The translations under genes and the position numbers were made by a program. From positions 62,975,176 through 63,039,175 of the forward strand of contig CM049316.1 of assembly GCA_026874595.1 (NCBI GenBank): a stretch of 64,000 nucleotides of DNA. The letters are read 5' to 3'. Under the pieces are notes generated by a model, which did no database searches, had not been told where the DNA came from, and saw only the letters and a program-made list of their open reading frames with translations. The first letter of the stretch is position 1. Every line of letters begins with the position of its first letter. Shown piece by piece: positions 52,060-63,002 of this stretch. Source of the DNA: Sipunculus nudus. Its lineage: Eukaryota > Annelida > Sipuncula > Golfingiida > Sipunculidae.

Positions 52060-52131
52060 CTTCATTTCTTGGATAATCTGCTGAAAGAGACCTCCCAGGG
52101 CCCCGCATTCTTTGTCTATAGTGGTCTCCAT
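52060..52131 (-). CDS. MTSS1: MTSS1-like coding exon 1 (start codon exon)
   Basis: This is the first coding exon, 24 codons, read right to left. It begins with ATG at 52131 in a good context (A at -3, G at +4). An in-frame TAA lies just three codons upstream (52141-52143), which fixes the start. The peptide contains DKECGALGGLFQQIIQEMK, matching the extreme N terminus of MIM/MTSS1 proteins, the first helix of the I-BAR domain. The exon ends in AAG followed by a consensus donor (gtaagg at 52059-52054), in phase 0. The next exon is about 22 kb downstream at 30028-30089. Identification rests on recognised residues plus perfect splicing to two further exons of the same family. Confidence 0.95.
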
Positions 52132-52439
52132 TGTTTTTCCTTAATTAGATCCAATGAAGCACTAATCAAAACATGGGGAATTTGTATATTCCAACATTCA
52201 GTTTTGTTTCGGCTGAAGTCAGGCCCTCAAACACACGGGTCCAACAGCCGTGCCGCTGTCAAGTTGCAAGTCGTCATGCATTCGGCGGCTAATACATTTC
52301 CCAGCGATATCTCAATCGAAAAATATCCCGATCACTGCAAAATAAAGCTGGCGTATTCCTCCCCTATGTAACTTATTATCCTGAATGCATCCGGTTGGTT
52401 ATCTTGCTGAATAATATCCGAAAGCTCCACATTGTCGTC

Positions 52440-52660
52440 CAAGAGCCAACGAAGGCAGACGAAAATGGATGCAGCCGTGACCCCTGAACCACGTGACAAA
52501 AACACAAAACGTCATTGGATGATTGTCCAATCAGCAAGCGCATGTGCGTTGAGGCACCATGTGGGTAATTTTATCTACAAAAACAACAAATGTACGGGGA
52601 GTGGCGAGGAGTGGCCCGTACTGGCCACAGCCCGACTTATATAAATATCAATATATCCTG
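52440..52660 (-). promoter_or_regulatory. putative MTSS1-like promoter
   Basis: This CpG-richer block sits 300-530 bp upstream of the start codon. It contains an E-box CACGTG (52490-52495), a CRE-like ACGTCA (52509-52514), two CCAAT boxes in opposite orientations (52514-52518 and 52527-52531), and an NRF1-like GCGCATGTGCG (52538-52548). Farther up, CTTATATA (52636-52643) reads as a TATA-like box on the minus strand. If that box were used, the CCAAT/NRF1 cluster would lie downstream of the start. A TATA-less start near 52440 is therefore equally possible. The motifs are seen directly; promoter function is inferred from position and clustering. The 5' UTR is probably continuous from here to 52132. 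Confidence 0.55.
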
Positions 52661-53328
52661 TTGTACAAACTGACGCCCACTGATATAGCGGTCCTGACAA
52701 ATAATCGAATGGGTCCTCCAAGTCATTTCTATGAATCACTGTCACAATCTGTGCCTATTAGCTGGTCCTTTTTGCCACAAAGACCTTGAATTGCGGTTTT
52801 CGCTTACAGAACCTCACGACCTGTCTCCGCAAAGAGAGATTTGGAAAGTCGCTGCATGGATCTATGTTTTGCACCATAGGCCCTATAATAAGATACTTCG
52901 GACTCATTATTGAATTATGTCCCAAGGCTACGCGTAATATTTTTTTCAAGTCTCTACAAATTTATATCCGTAAAATTAAATAAAATTGTAAGAGTCAGTT
53001 TTTTTTTTAATTTGACTATCTATCAAAGGCCTAACCCCTAACCCCCTTTATAATATAGATACACCAGTTCATTGATTATTTTGGCCAGCAAAACATGGAA
53101 GTTTTATACTTATATAACCATATCAGTTTTCTTGTAGTTGTACTCTTTATAATAAGATTATCATTTCTAAAAGACAAAGGATCCTGTCAGAGTCCCTTTT
53201 TTAGGTGGACGTGCTCTAAAGGACTGCTCATTCACACATCAATTTCCTATTTATTTATTTTTGTTTATTGAACTTTCCCCACATGATCCTAGCAACAAAT
53301 AACAGACATACTGTGAAATAAAGGTGGG

Positions 53329-53330
<2 letters not shown>

Positions 53331-53405
<75 letters not shown>
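53331..53405. repeat. AT microsatellite, about 37 units
   Basis: A 75-bp alternating AT tract with one C interruption near 53364. Confidence 0.97.
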
Positions 53406-53406
<1 letters not shown>

Positions 53407-53828
53407 CGAATGTTTTCAGGTTCGTAGCCATTACAATCTTCGCATTATCAACGTCGTTATTATCTTTGAGATTATCGCATTGGGGCAGCTGAACAGGATA
53501 ATTTAGACAATGCCGCCAGGTGTCACAACGCGTACTTTAGGAGGGACCAGCTTTCTAAAAAAAAGTCGAGCTTATTGGACTGAGTGAATCCGCGAAAAAG
53601 AGGGTACCCGCACTTGCAGAAGAATTTATGAGCATTGTTTTTACGGATGATTTTATAGAACTTTCTCCTCATATTGTTTACTACTTGTGATAAGTAAAAA
53701 TAATCACAGTTTGTATATGACTGTTCAATGCATAATGTGTGCATGAATATGTTGTACATGTACATGAAACCTGATATAATACAATAAACATGTGCTTGCA
53801 GCTGTTTGTTGTCATTATTTATCATCCC

Positions 53829-53925
53829 TCAGTTATCAACCAAGGTCAACCTGCCTAATAAGGAGACCTCACTATTAAGGACAAAATGATTGAGTCCCTT
53901 GACTGTCCGCCTTAGACAGGTTTCA

Positions 53926-53930
<5 letters not shown>
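53829..53930. mobile_element. mariner-like MITE remnant
   Basis: The right end in reverse complement reads TACAGTGAAACCTGTCTAAG, the same terminus as the MITE at 20392-20550. The left end is a degenerate CAGTTATCAACC followed by ACCTGCCTAATAAGG. The right terminal TA is the first unit of the long TA microsatellite that follows. Confidence 0.5.

Positions 53931-54006
<76 letters not shown>
53929..54006. repeat. TA microsatellite, about 38 units
   Basis: A 70-bp uninterrupted TA tract, followed after one T by a further short TA stretch. It begins exactly at the TA end of a mariner-like MITE. Confidence 0.97.
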
Positions 54007-54163
54007 GCACTGAAATGAAATAACATTTTCATATGCCATATTGCTTTTGGAGTAAATGAAGGGATAATAAAAGATATATTCATAAATTTTTAATTATATG
54101 TATAAATAAAAACAGAAATAGTATTGTTGAATAATGTTATTTATATGGATCCTCCTAAATTTG

Positions 54164-54167
<4 letters not shown>

Positions 54168-54210
<43 letters not shown>
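54168..54210. repeat. AG microsatellite, about 21 units
   Basis: A 43-bp uninterrupted AG tract. Confidence 0.98.
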
Positions 54211-54213
<3 letters not shown>

Positions 54214-54644
54214 GCACTTGATCAAAATCCAGATTCGAAATTTCGCATAATTTCAAAGAGTAAGTAGGCCAATACCGATTACCAATACGGAGGGTTACTC
54301 AAAGTGATCGGACTGGGAATAAGCGGATCGATGTTCTGTATGTGTAAACTCCGCAGTTGTATATCTGACCCCGTACATACCTTATAATATTGTGTATGGG
54401 TGGTCATTGGATAAGGATACTGAGACCTTGTGACAAATCCAAACAACGCAAATGAAACAAAAAGCAAGTTGCACCAACCCTATGGTAACAGTATGAGCCA
54501 TGGCGGTTAGTTAGATAAACAGTTCATGTTTATCGTAAAGAGGGGACCGAGTACGACACTGCCATGCTGCGACGACAATAAATTTTGTAGTAATAAAACC
54601 TGTAAGCTATATAAGGTTAGTGTGCATGGTTGACGACATATCTG

Positions 54645-54975
54645 CAAGAATAACGTTTCGCGATTTTCGCTTTTTTTTGTTTCTTTTGTCTTTTTTTTTT
54701 CGCGATCTTACCATATATAAGCTTAAATAACCTACAAACAGAGTATTACATATTATTATATGAATATTAAATTACATATACAATATGAAATTATATTGAA
54801 TAATATATGCGTACAAACAAACGTACTAAATATCTTATTGACCGTCACCCAATCATTTAAATCTTTCACCTTTCAACTTGCCTTCGATCATAGGGCCTCT
54901 TATTCGCGAAGTTTTATTTTCACGACAATTTCCCTTTCGCGAATATCGCGAATTTGAAGCCCCGCGAACAAAAAG
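54645..54975. repeat. two clusters of TCGCGA motifs
   Basis: TTCGCGATTTTCGC at about 54656 and TTTCGCGATC at about 54698 form one cluster. ATTCGCGAAG, TTTCGCGAATATCGCGAA and CCCGCGAAC at about 54900-54970 form another. The 8-bp TTCGCGAA palindrome recurs. CpG-rich palindromes stand out in this AT-rich DNA and probably mark a short dispersed repeat. Confidence 0.45.
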
Positions 54976-55022
54976 ACAACCACATTATACTGGTACGCGT
55001 ACTACGATGAGACTATACGTAT

Positions 55023-55225
55023 CACAGGGGTCCATTTCCGATATCTGACATCCATTAAGTAAAGATATTTTCCTGCAACTTTCATGAGAATAAGCCGAAA
55101 AAGCTATTTCCATGGTACACAGGCTGTCTGTTTTTTTAATTTCGACGTGTTTATAACATGGGGGGGGGGGCAAATGGCCGCCCAGTCGTAACCCAAACAC
55201 ACCCAATAAGGACAACTGTCGGCAA
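55023..55225 (+). repeat. dispersed repeat family S, copy 2
   Basis: Shares the ordered landmarks of 50141-50343 and carries a G11 run at 55160-55170 where copy 1 has GGGGG. It is followed at once by a copy of family R. Confidence 0.6.
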
Positions 55226-55244
55226 ATCAAACAATTCCTTAGTG

Positions 55245-55490
55245 TGCATGGGACGGCCAGGACTACTTAGTCTAAATTAACTGTCAACTTTAAAATCAGA
55301 ATTTTTTACATTTCAAAGAGAATGCTCCTGTTTACATTGTACTTGCGTATGCTTAAAAAATAACTATATTTTCCTCTTCACTACATTTATACCTACACCA
55401 CTGCTGTGTTTAGAAGCCCCTGTGTATTGTGGGAGGCAGATTTTGAAGCCCACAATTCCTAACCAGCAGAGTCGTACACTTGTGAGTCCG
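55245..55490 (+). repeat. dispersed repeat family R, copy 1
   Basis: Landmarks are GCCAGGACTACT, TTTACATT...GCTTAAAAAATA, CTACATTTATACCTACACC, AGAAGCCCCTGTGTATTGTG and AACCAGCAGAGTCGTAC. The same order appears at 58985-59340 and 59590-59940, which makes this a genuine repeat family. No coding frame is shared. Confidence 0.7.
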
Positions 55491-56516
55491 TCTCAGCTAG
55501 TGCAATATGGCTCAAGGCTGTTAAGAGAGGATCCAGAAAGAGAGAAACTGAAATTATTTCAGAGACATTGTTAAACCGACAAGCCCGCCCCACGGCGGTA
55601 CAATAACGGAGGTACAACATTTTTGTAATAGTGTTCACTATTTTGTGATCAATAATTCACATTGACATAGATTTGCCTTCCTCAATCTATTCCCGATAAC
55701 ATGTCACTGCTACAAATAAAAGAATGCACTGTTCCAGCTTTGTGGCTTTGTAGGGCATCAAAGGGCTATGTTTAATAACTATAGGCAAAGGGGCTGATGA
55801 ATATCAGTATGAAATAGCAAGTAATAGGGACCGTGAAAGGCATAATCAAATTGATCTCTGGTCCAAGCACCAGTTCACACCTGATGGTGTCTTTTAGATT
55901 AGCCTTTACTTCATCAGTCAGATCTCCTAACAAGATCAAGTCTGTACATATCCGTTAGCAAACGATTTTCGTTTTATGTGATCTAATCCTCAAAGAATAA
56001 CAGGTGACCCTTCTGTCATGACACTCGGCATTAAGCATATTGCTTATACTTAAAATTAAATCGGTGCCTATGTACAACTGAAGAACTAAGTGACCGATGG
56101 GTTAACTCTTTGTATTGCAGAACAGGGCATATGAAAGAAAAGGCAAAACTAGGCCGGTGAATGCCATCAATGTATGATCAAACTGAAGAGCACATGTATT
56201 CACATTTTGTAGAGTATATCCCTATTTCGATATATTGTGGCTGTGCCTACTTGCGTTGAAGATAAAGTGCGCACGTACAACACATATAATTAACCGGCCA
56301 GTATACACTGAGTTAATTCCCCAGGCTCATGCCAGCCCGGTTCCCGTGCAATCGTAACGCAATACCCCATTATAAAATCGACAAGCATCACGATTGGTGT
56401 AACGTCACTGTACTGAATTTCTCACCGCCTTGGAATTAAAACGACAAAGGTCACGGGCGGTGTGACGTCATTGTGCTTTAAGATTCCCCTCTCTTGAAAA
56501 TCAAAGTTTGACTTTA

Positions 56517-56863
56517 AGCCGCGCGTCCACTTGTACGGATGCGGTGCGTGTGCAGTGCGGATACCTATGTGGATATTTTGTGCGTGTGTGTCCATTAGAT
56601 ACGTTTTTCAGTGCGTTTTTAGGTCTTTTACTCTCTTTCACCTCTACAAAATGGCACTTTTCGCATGCGTTTCCGCATGCGTTTCCGTAGGCCCCCCCCC
56701 CCCTACCCGCGGCTACATGGTCGGGTTTTCAAAAAACGTATCCGTTTCCGCACGCCGCACGCACTCCGCACCGCATAAGTGGACACACTCCTTCTTTATT
56801 CCATATGCGCGATTTAAAACGCGTCCGCATCCGAATCCGTACCGCATAAGCGGACACGCAGCT
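56517..56863. mobile_element. PIF/Harbinger-like MITE, copy C
   Basis: This 347-bp element is flanked by a perfect TTA duplication (56514-56516 and 56864-56866). Its terminal inverted repeats start AGCYGCGYGTCCRCTT. The interior is unusually CpG-rich for the window, with repeated CGCATGCGTTTCCG and a C12 run. Frames through it are long only because of composition. Confidence 0.85.
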
Positions 56864-58984
56864 TTATACGTGTGAAGATGCCGGGGCGAGCACGCTGTTG
56901 AAGTCAAGTTGGGTGTGTTGATAACGTTTGTGACCGTTTAGTAAAACATATTATAAACCTGCTTGTTGGGTATTGCCCTCAAGCCAATATGAAGGCAATA
57001 CGGAACAAGTCGGTCAATAACATTTGAATATTACACCCCTCTCTTATAGTTTTGATTATGCACATTATTACATTCTTGGCCTTTAGCAAGAAGCCTGGCG
57101 ATGAAAGCCAGTAAATCTCACCAAAACAAGCAGCGGTTAAGCAACAATATAAAGGTAACTGCATAAGGATTGTGTTAAATGCCTTAGGTGCCCGTTTTCG
57201 ATATATGACTAATCCTGCCACTCGTCCCGCCACTCTTAATTCATCGCAAGGACAAGAAAAAAATGCTAGATATTATCCAGTCTTAACGGGCTTCTGGATC
57301 ACGTTTTCTATTTCTGAAAGCTAATGAAAAGACTAAAGTGATCTATGCATTTACCTTTTAAGCAACTCTGTTAATAGTTTCCATTTGGCAGCAACCGAAG
57401 AGAAGATAAACCCGCCAGATACAGATAAGAACCAGACATGGCAAGCTGCTACAAAATGAAGCAGATAAGTTAACAACCGGTACTTAGCCATTGATAATAA
57501 AATTCGACAACCCTTTGAGAAAACACACCTGTATTCAGAAGTTAAAATGGACTAACTATATATTTATTCCTTGTTCCAGTATCTCTACCGTATGGTTCCA
57601 ATCGCTTCAACAGATGTCAGCACGGTCGAGTTCAACAAAAAATAATGTATGGGAATAAAAATAATAATTAACAATAATAAATAAAATAATAGCACTCTTA
57701 CTTCGCATTAATTAGCCAACATTCTGGATCACCAGAATATTACCAGGATTCCGATCAAATTTCAGTACCTGATGTGTAAGCACAGGAAACATATTAATCA
57801 AATTTAAGCCAAGAAAATGTGTGCCACAGATCACCATGCAAATCGATGGTTGCATCACAGGTCAGCTCTGCCAGCAAAACCAAGGGCAGCTCCAATTAGG
57901 TCACATTCTACCACGAGTGCGTCGTACGCTTATTTAACTATGGGCAGTTTCAAGAGAATACAGGTATCCGCCGAACAGAGGCATGGATAAAGTGAGGGAT
58001 GAAATTTTTTGCATCAGAGATGCCTAAGTATCCCGAGACGCACGGATGTACGAAATCGCACGGATTGCAAAACCAAAACACCGGAGATGGTTTCGGTTTC
58101 GCTAAAACAGTCAAATCGATAATTATGGGCATACTGTCATGATGGCGGCACTGGGCCAACGCAGTGAAATTTTGTTAATTATTAATTAATTGATCGTGTG
58201 AGGCCTGTTAGAGTTAAATCAGCAATGATTGATTTTTAAACAGTCTTTCGGATGCGTTTTGAAATCAATATATCCCATTTAGCCCTGTTTAGCTGAAGAT
58301 GAGATGCTCCAATCCTGAACGGGGATATGTTGTATAGGACAGAGAAACGGACTATTTTCATTATAATGGCTATTTTATTTTGCTAGTTACAATTTATAAT
58401 GCTCTTACAAGGTCTCAAAATTTCGTAAAATCTCTAACTTTTGATAATATTTTCATCATTAATTCATTTAATTATATTAAATAATATACTGTTTTTTTTA
58501 TTATTTGTCTACTTATAAAAATAAGGGGAATCCATATATACAGAATCGGTTTTCCTGTAACCGAAACTGGTTTCGTATTTTTAGAGCGGGGCCTAAATAT
58601 ATACAATTGCAAAAGCGCAAAGGGGAAATCCCTTTTGTTTATAATTACAATAACCTACTAAGCATAGTGGTCGGCCTGTATATATGATAATTTTTTCATA
58701 AATGACAAAATGGTCGTTACTGGACAATAATCCAGCAGCCCATTTATGAAAAAAATATAAGTTGATTAAATATTCGACCAAAACATGTGAAAGCTTTTGC
58801 ATTCCTTTTCCCTTTTTCGGTTTTCTTTCAGGATCTGCAAATGCTGCATTAGTTTAACCTTTCAAGCTGGAAGTGTCCTATATTTGTCAAATATGAGTCC
58901 GTCATCTAATAAAAAAAATATGGGAGCCGGGGCTAACAACTCCTTACAAACCCATCCATGCCCGGTCGCCCCGTTTTCTCGCAT

Positions 58985-59340
58985 CTCAGACATCCAGACA
59001 CCCATGCAGAGGTCGTTTCTACTCAAAACTGACCTCTTCCAGCTGGGCACTGTCGGACAGCCAGGACTACTGGTTTCAATTGTCATACTTCAAAATCAAT
59101 ATTTGTTATATTTCAAGGAAACACCTTTTGTTTACATTTTACATGCGCAGGCTTGCAAAATATTACTTATCCCGTGAAGTCTATACCACAAATACACCAA
59201 TGTTTATGTAATTTTCCTGGAAACAATTCTTATCCAACGTGGTTAAACGGACCACTTTACCCGCTTAACTACATTAATACCTACGCCGCGTGTGGCTGCA
59301 TTGTGGGCCGTAGGATTCAAAGCTTAGGAAACCCTTAAAG
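58985..59340 (+). repeat. dispersed repeat family R, copy 2
   Basis: This is the fullest copy with copy 3. It shares ATCTCAGAC-like start, CTACTCAAAACTGACCTCTTCC, AAATATTACTT, CCGTGAAGTC, TTATGTAATTT and GCATTGTGGG. A 126-codon plus-strand frame overlaps it by chance. Confidence 0.7.
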
Positions 59341-59589
59341 GTATACCATGAGAGTCATACTCTGCCCAGGGTGGATCTGCCTCTGCTTACAGTAAATTTA
59401 CAAAACCCTTCCCATGTGATGCAGGTGTACATAACAATAGGCCAACTAAGATGAGCATTACCGACTTCACACCTTTCGCTGAGAGACGTTAGGTATCGTC
59501 TGCCAACATGTACCTGCATGGAAAGTTTATCTTAATCTTATCCATCAATTGGCAGTATGAAGAGCAACAGATGACCGATGCCAAGAATG

Positions 59590-59940
59590 CATCCTTCTAC
59601 CAGATTTCGATTCTTCTCAAAACGCACCTTTTCCAATAAGACAGTGTGCGACGGCATGGACAACTTGTCTTTAAAATCAAAATTTGTTTATTTTCAAGGA
59701 CACATTTTGTAAATTTCATATGTGTATGCTTATACAAAATATTACTTGTTCCGTGAAGTCCATACAACATGTTTATGTAATTTGTATTGAAATTCTTCTT
59801 TGAAACAGACTACATTATCCTTTTTACACTACATTTATACCTACACCTCTGGTGTATTAAGAAGCCCCGGTGCATTGTGGGTAGGAGATTTTGAAAGCCC
59901 ACATGCCCCAACCAGCAAAGTCGTACCCTGGCGATTACGA
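59590..59940 (+). repeat. dispersed repeat family R, copy 3
   Basis: It matches copy 2 over TTCTCAAAACGCACCTTTTCC, ATATTACTTGTTCCGTGAAG and TTTATGTAATTTG. It matches copy 1 over CTACATTTATACCTACACC, GAAGCCC and AACCAGCAAAGTCGTAC. It therefore bridges the two. Confidence 0.7.
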
Positions 59941-60493
59941 TTCTGCGCAGTGTGGTCAAGAATGGTGCTATAAGGTGCAACTCTCATTGCTATTTTAGAG
60001 TCCATACCTGTGCTTATTTTAGTCTGTGTTTTTTTTTTTTTTCTCTTGGTAACAGTTTTCTTTTTCTTATTGTAATGGAAAGGTAACAGCAATCTGCCAC
60101 GCAAACTTCGATATTGTAACTTCCGTTGATTTAAAATGGGTCTGCAAGTCTTTATCCATGGCTAATTAGAAGATGAAATAAAAACAACGGAATAATAGGA
60201 ATAAATGAAATAAAATTGGCTTCTAAAAAAAAATGGCGGAAAAAGAAACTTTTGTTTTCACAAAGATTTTACTTTAAATGGCCACCAGACGTCACCAGTA
60301 ATCACTTCCATTAACTGGGCGTTTATGTTTATTTAATAACTGAATCCAAATGCAGGAAATATATTTTGGAGACTGGTATTCCATGGGATAATTAAAGAGA
60401 GGTTACATATAATACTTTATGAACCAATCATTACGGTAGGATAAAATACATTTAGGTAATACCAGCATATACAAGTCCACTGTGACTGGATCA

Positions 60494-60766
60494 TCAGAAA
60501 TTCCCTCTACATTGTCTAAACGGCATACAATGCTTTAATTGCATATCATCTTTATCATTTGGTTCCGTCCATTCTGAACCAAAAGTCAATGCCACCAACA
60601 GGCCATACATGCACCTATCCATGAAAAAACCGTCACTGATACTGACAGATGCACCTTCTCTCGTGCCAGCTGTGTTCGTCTGTTTCCGGGACTGGAGGAT
60701 AAACAGACAACGGAGAGCGCGCATGGTTACACCCTCCAGGGGGCTCACGGTATCGGCTTCCTTCAC
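60494..60766 (-). CDS. unassigned 90-codon ORF
   Basis: On the minus strand an ATG at 60766 opens 90 codons, ending with TGA at 60494. A second ATG lies at codon 15. The C-terminal half contains FFMDRCMYGLLVALTF, then acidic and Cys-containing residues (GSEWTEPNDKDDM, and CMPFRQC). Codon use and mixed composition look more gene-like than most frames here, and the surroundings are CpG-richer. I recognise no family, no splice sites were needed, and no second exon was found. It lies about 8.4 kb upstream of the MTSS1-like gene on the same strand. It could be a small gene, a lone exon or chance. Confidence 0.25.
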   Translation of the reverse strand: MKEADTVSPLEGVTMRALRCLFILQSRKQTNTAGTREGASVSISDGFFMDRCMYGLLVALTFGSEWTEPNDKDDMQLKHCMPFRQCRGNF

Positions 60767-61159
60767 GCTTCCCCTCCCACATCTGTTCCTGCTTCTTTTT
60801 CAAAAGTCCAGTCCTGCAGTGTCAGCACAAGTCCGCAGCACATCCTGAAATACAATAGTAACGGACTGTTGCAGTGCTGTAGATACCGGTAATCTGCCCT
60901 TACTGCCTTATATATTATCTGTGTTATCTGTGCCGGGTTAAAGCCCTTGTCTTGGAGACCTTAGGCTACCATGATAGATCTTTCCCATGTCACTGGCGCC
61001 ACCTGTCGGCGATGACACACACCGAGTATTCGAGTCCGTCATATTGACAAAAAGACCATCTTTTCAGATTTCAAATGATAAATAATACTTTATATGTTAA
61101 GTTGATGGTCCTATCGGAGTCTCTGGTTGTATTTGGTTTTATTCTTTTACCTTTTACCA

Positions 61160-61199
61160 GTGTTACACAAATGCCCTACCCCGGGCATTCGTGTAACAC
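61160..61199. repeat. hairpin GTGTTACAC...GTGTAACAC
   Basis: Arms 61160-61176 and 61183-61199 are 17-nt inverted copies with one mismatch and a 6-nt loop (TACCCC). Confidence 0.93.
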
Positions 61200-62305
61200 A
61201 AAAAAATCGAAATACTGACTTACTGGTCCAAAACACTGCAGGCGATTATGATGCGCATCGCGCAAGTCCGTGGAAAATGTCTATCTATAGCATCTGATCA
61301 CGAGAAACAGAATGGCGTCCTAAACTTCGTTTGTTCCATGAAACTATTCTTTGCATTTATATGAGATTATGTATAGATTAATAATTTTTAATTTAATTAT
61401 ATTAAACTAAGGGATTAGTGAAAGTCGTTCATACAAAAGATGCACATTTTTGTTTAAACAAATCAACAATCTATATAAAATTGACGGTGGTTGCAATGGA
61501 CTTTTGCCACGAAATTCCTCTGTGACCACGCCTGGGAAATGAACGTTTTTGGTTTTGAACTGTCGGGAATGTTGCAAGGTATGTCCAAAGGGTGTAATTT
61601 TATCTTAATTCTTCATAAATCAAGAGATATTTCAAATCAGTTTTCGGTGGGGCTATTGCAGCGCCATCTGTCAGCAACTACGAAAGGCTAAAAGCAGTTG
61701 TTACTGGCTACGCCACCGTTTTCCGACCAGAAGGCTCCGGCGCAAGCTGTGCAAGACAAAGAAGAAAGGTTCCAGATGAGGTTTTCCCAGTTTTGCTATG
61801 ATTACATTATACCATATTTATATAGCACTCCTTTCACTCAAATACTGTTCAAGAGTACTTTAAAATGTGCATTTCTTATATAGTAGACAAATTTTATATA
61901 GGTGATTGTTAAAAAACCAATTACACAGTGGCTAAATTTTATGCAGTATAAACCGATTAAACATTAATTAAATATAACGCAAATTTCAAAGTCTATATAG
62001 GTGATGTCTTTCCATTTTCTGAGACTCGGTTGAGTCAGACATATCAAAATGTTCAGTTATTCCAACTAGCACAATTTGATTCTGTTTAAAAATGATGTAA
62101 TAGGTAGGCTCTGAAATAATATTTGTCTTATATATTACTTATCAATTTAAAAATTATCCTTTGGCATGTTATTACTATGGCCTGTGGAATAAAATGTTCA
62201 AATGTGACTGATGTATTGTTTTGTCTTATTATAATAAAGGTTTATTATAATAATCCCATAGGTTGTCACGGAAAACAGTTGACAACCCTGTTGACAACCC
62301 TAGAG

Positions 62306-62511
62306 CAGAAGCGGATCCGGGGGGGGGGGGGGTCCAGGGGGTCCAGGACCCCCACTTTTTCATCAGAAACAACGTTTTATTAAGGGCTTCAGACAAAATT
62401 TTGCCGCCTGGACCCCCCCCCCTTTTTCAGACCTGAGGACCTTTTTTTAGGGTTTTCATTTGTCCTCCTGGGTTGGACTCCCCCTTCTCCTAAATCCTGG
62501 ATCCGCCCCTG
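62306..62511. mobile_element. hAT-like non-autonomous element, copy 2
   Basis: This 206-bp element has termini CAGAAGCGGATCC and, in reverse complement, CAGGGGCGGATCCAG. It has a perfect 5-bp target duplication TAGAG (62301-62305 and 62512-62516). A G14 run and a C11 run have expanded within it relative to copy 1 at 29748-29941. The insertion site is the centre of a TTGACAACCC palindrome. Confidence 0.85.
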
Positions 62512-63002
62512 TAGAGGGTTGTCAATTTGAAATTTTGACGACCTGGGTTATTGTTTTAGGCACATCCATTTGACAACCCCAAAGTTGTCTATTTGACTAC
62601 CCTATACCTTTAACATTATAATGTTAAAATAGTTTAGCCAGTCTACTTTTTATTCTGGCGTATTTTTGGAGAAATTAAACTGGTCTTCAAGTGCAAAATA
62701 ATAAATGGATTGGAAAAGCTAGTTTATATGCAATAAAGTATAGTTACTGAGGAACTGGGCCTTTCACATAGGAAGATTGAGGAAGCTCTCATAAATGTGT
62801 TCCTGGAAAATCGATTTGTGTAACCACGTTATTATGGCCGATTTTATCGTTCATAAAGTTAAGAATTAATGATAAATTTAATGTTAAAGGTGATAAAATC
62901 CTCCATTTTGAGGACTCGGCCCATATCTAGAGCCGGGTCTGTAATGAGTGTGATCGTAAGGTTGTAATGACATACGTTGCAATATTTTCTAAAATTCATT
63001 TC

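Larger units (their letters stand above)
1..52440 (-). other. MTSS1: MTSS1/MIM-like gene, 5' part (three coding exons and introns)
   Basis: The locus is the 5' half of a gene for an I-BAR (IMD) protein of the MIM/MTSS1 family. These proteins bind PI(4,5)P2-rich plasma membrane and actin, and drive outward membrane curvature. Three exons at 52060-52131, 30028-30089 and 29151-29224 each carry a consensus acceptor and/or donor. They join in phases 0 and 2 into one uninterrupted 69-residue N terminus. The conceptual protein keeps family hallmarks: CGALGGLFQQII, SPVWEDF, GKSAKLH and AFLEAFQRVADMATNTR. Family members are usually several hundred residues long with a C-terminal WH2 motif, so most of the I-BAR domain and everything after it lies left of position 1. 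I found no further exon between 1 and 29150. The left boundary given is only the window edge, and the right boundary is the estimated 5' end of the transcript. Confidence 0.93.

Noticed and set aside
51940-52371. 143-codon plus-strand ORF
   Set aside because: It is antisense to the MTSS1-like first coding exon and 5' UTR. It has no recognisable domain and owes its length to local composition.
58797-59177. 126-codon plus-strand ORF
   Set aside because: It runs into repeat family R, whose other copies do not keep the frame.
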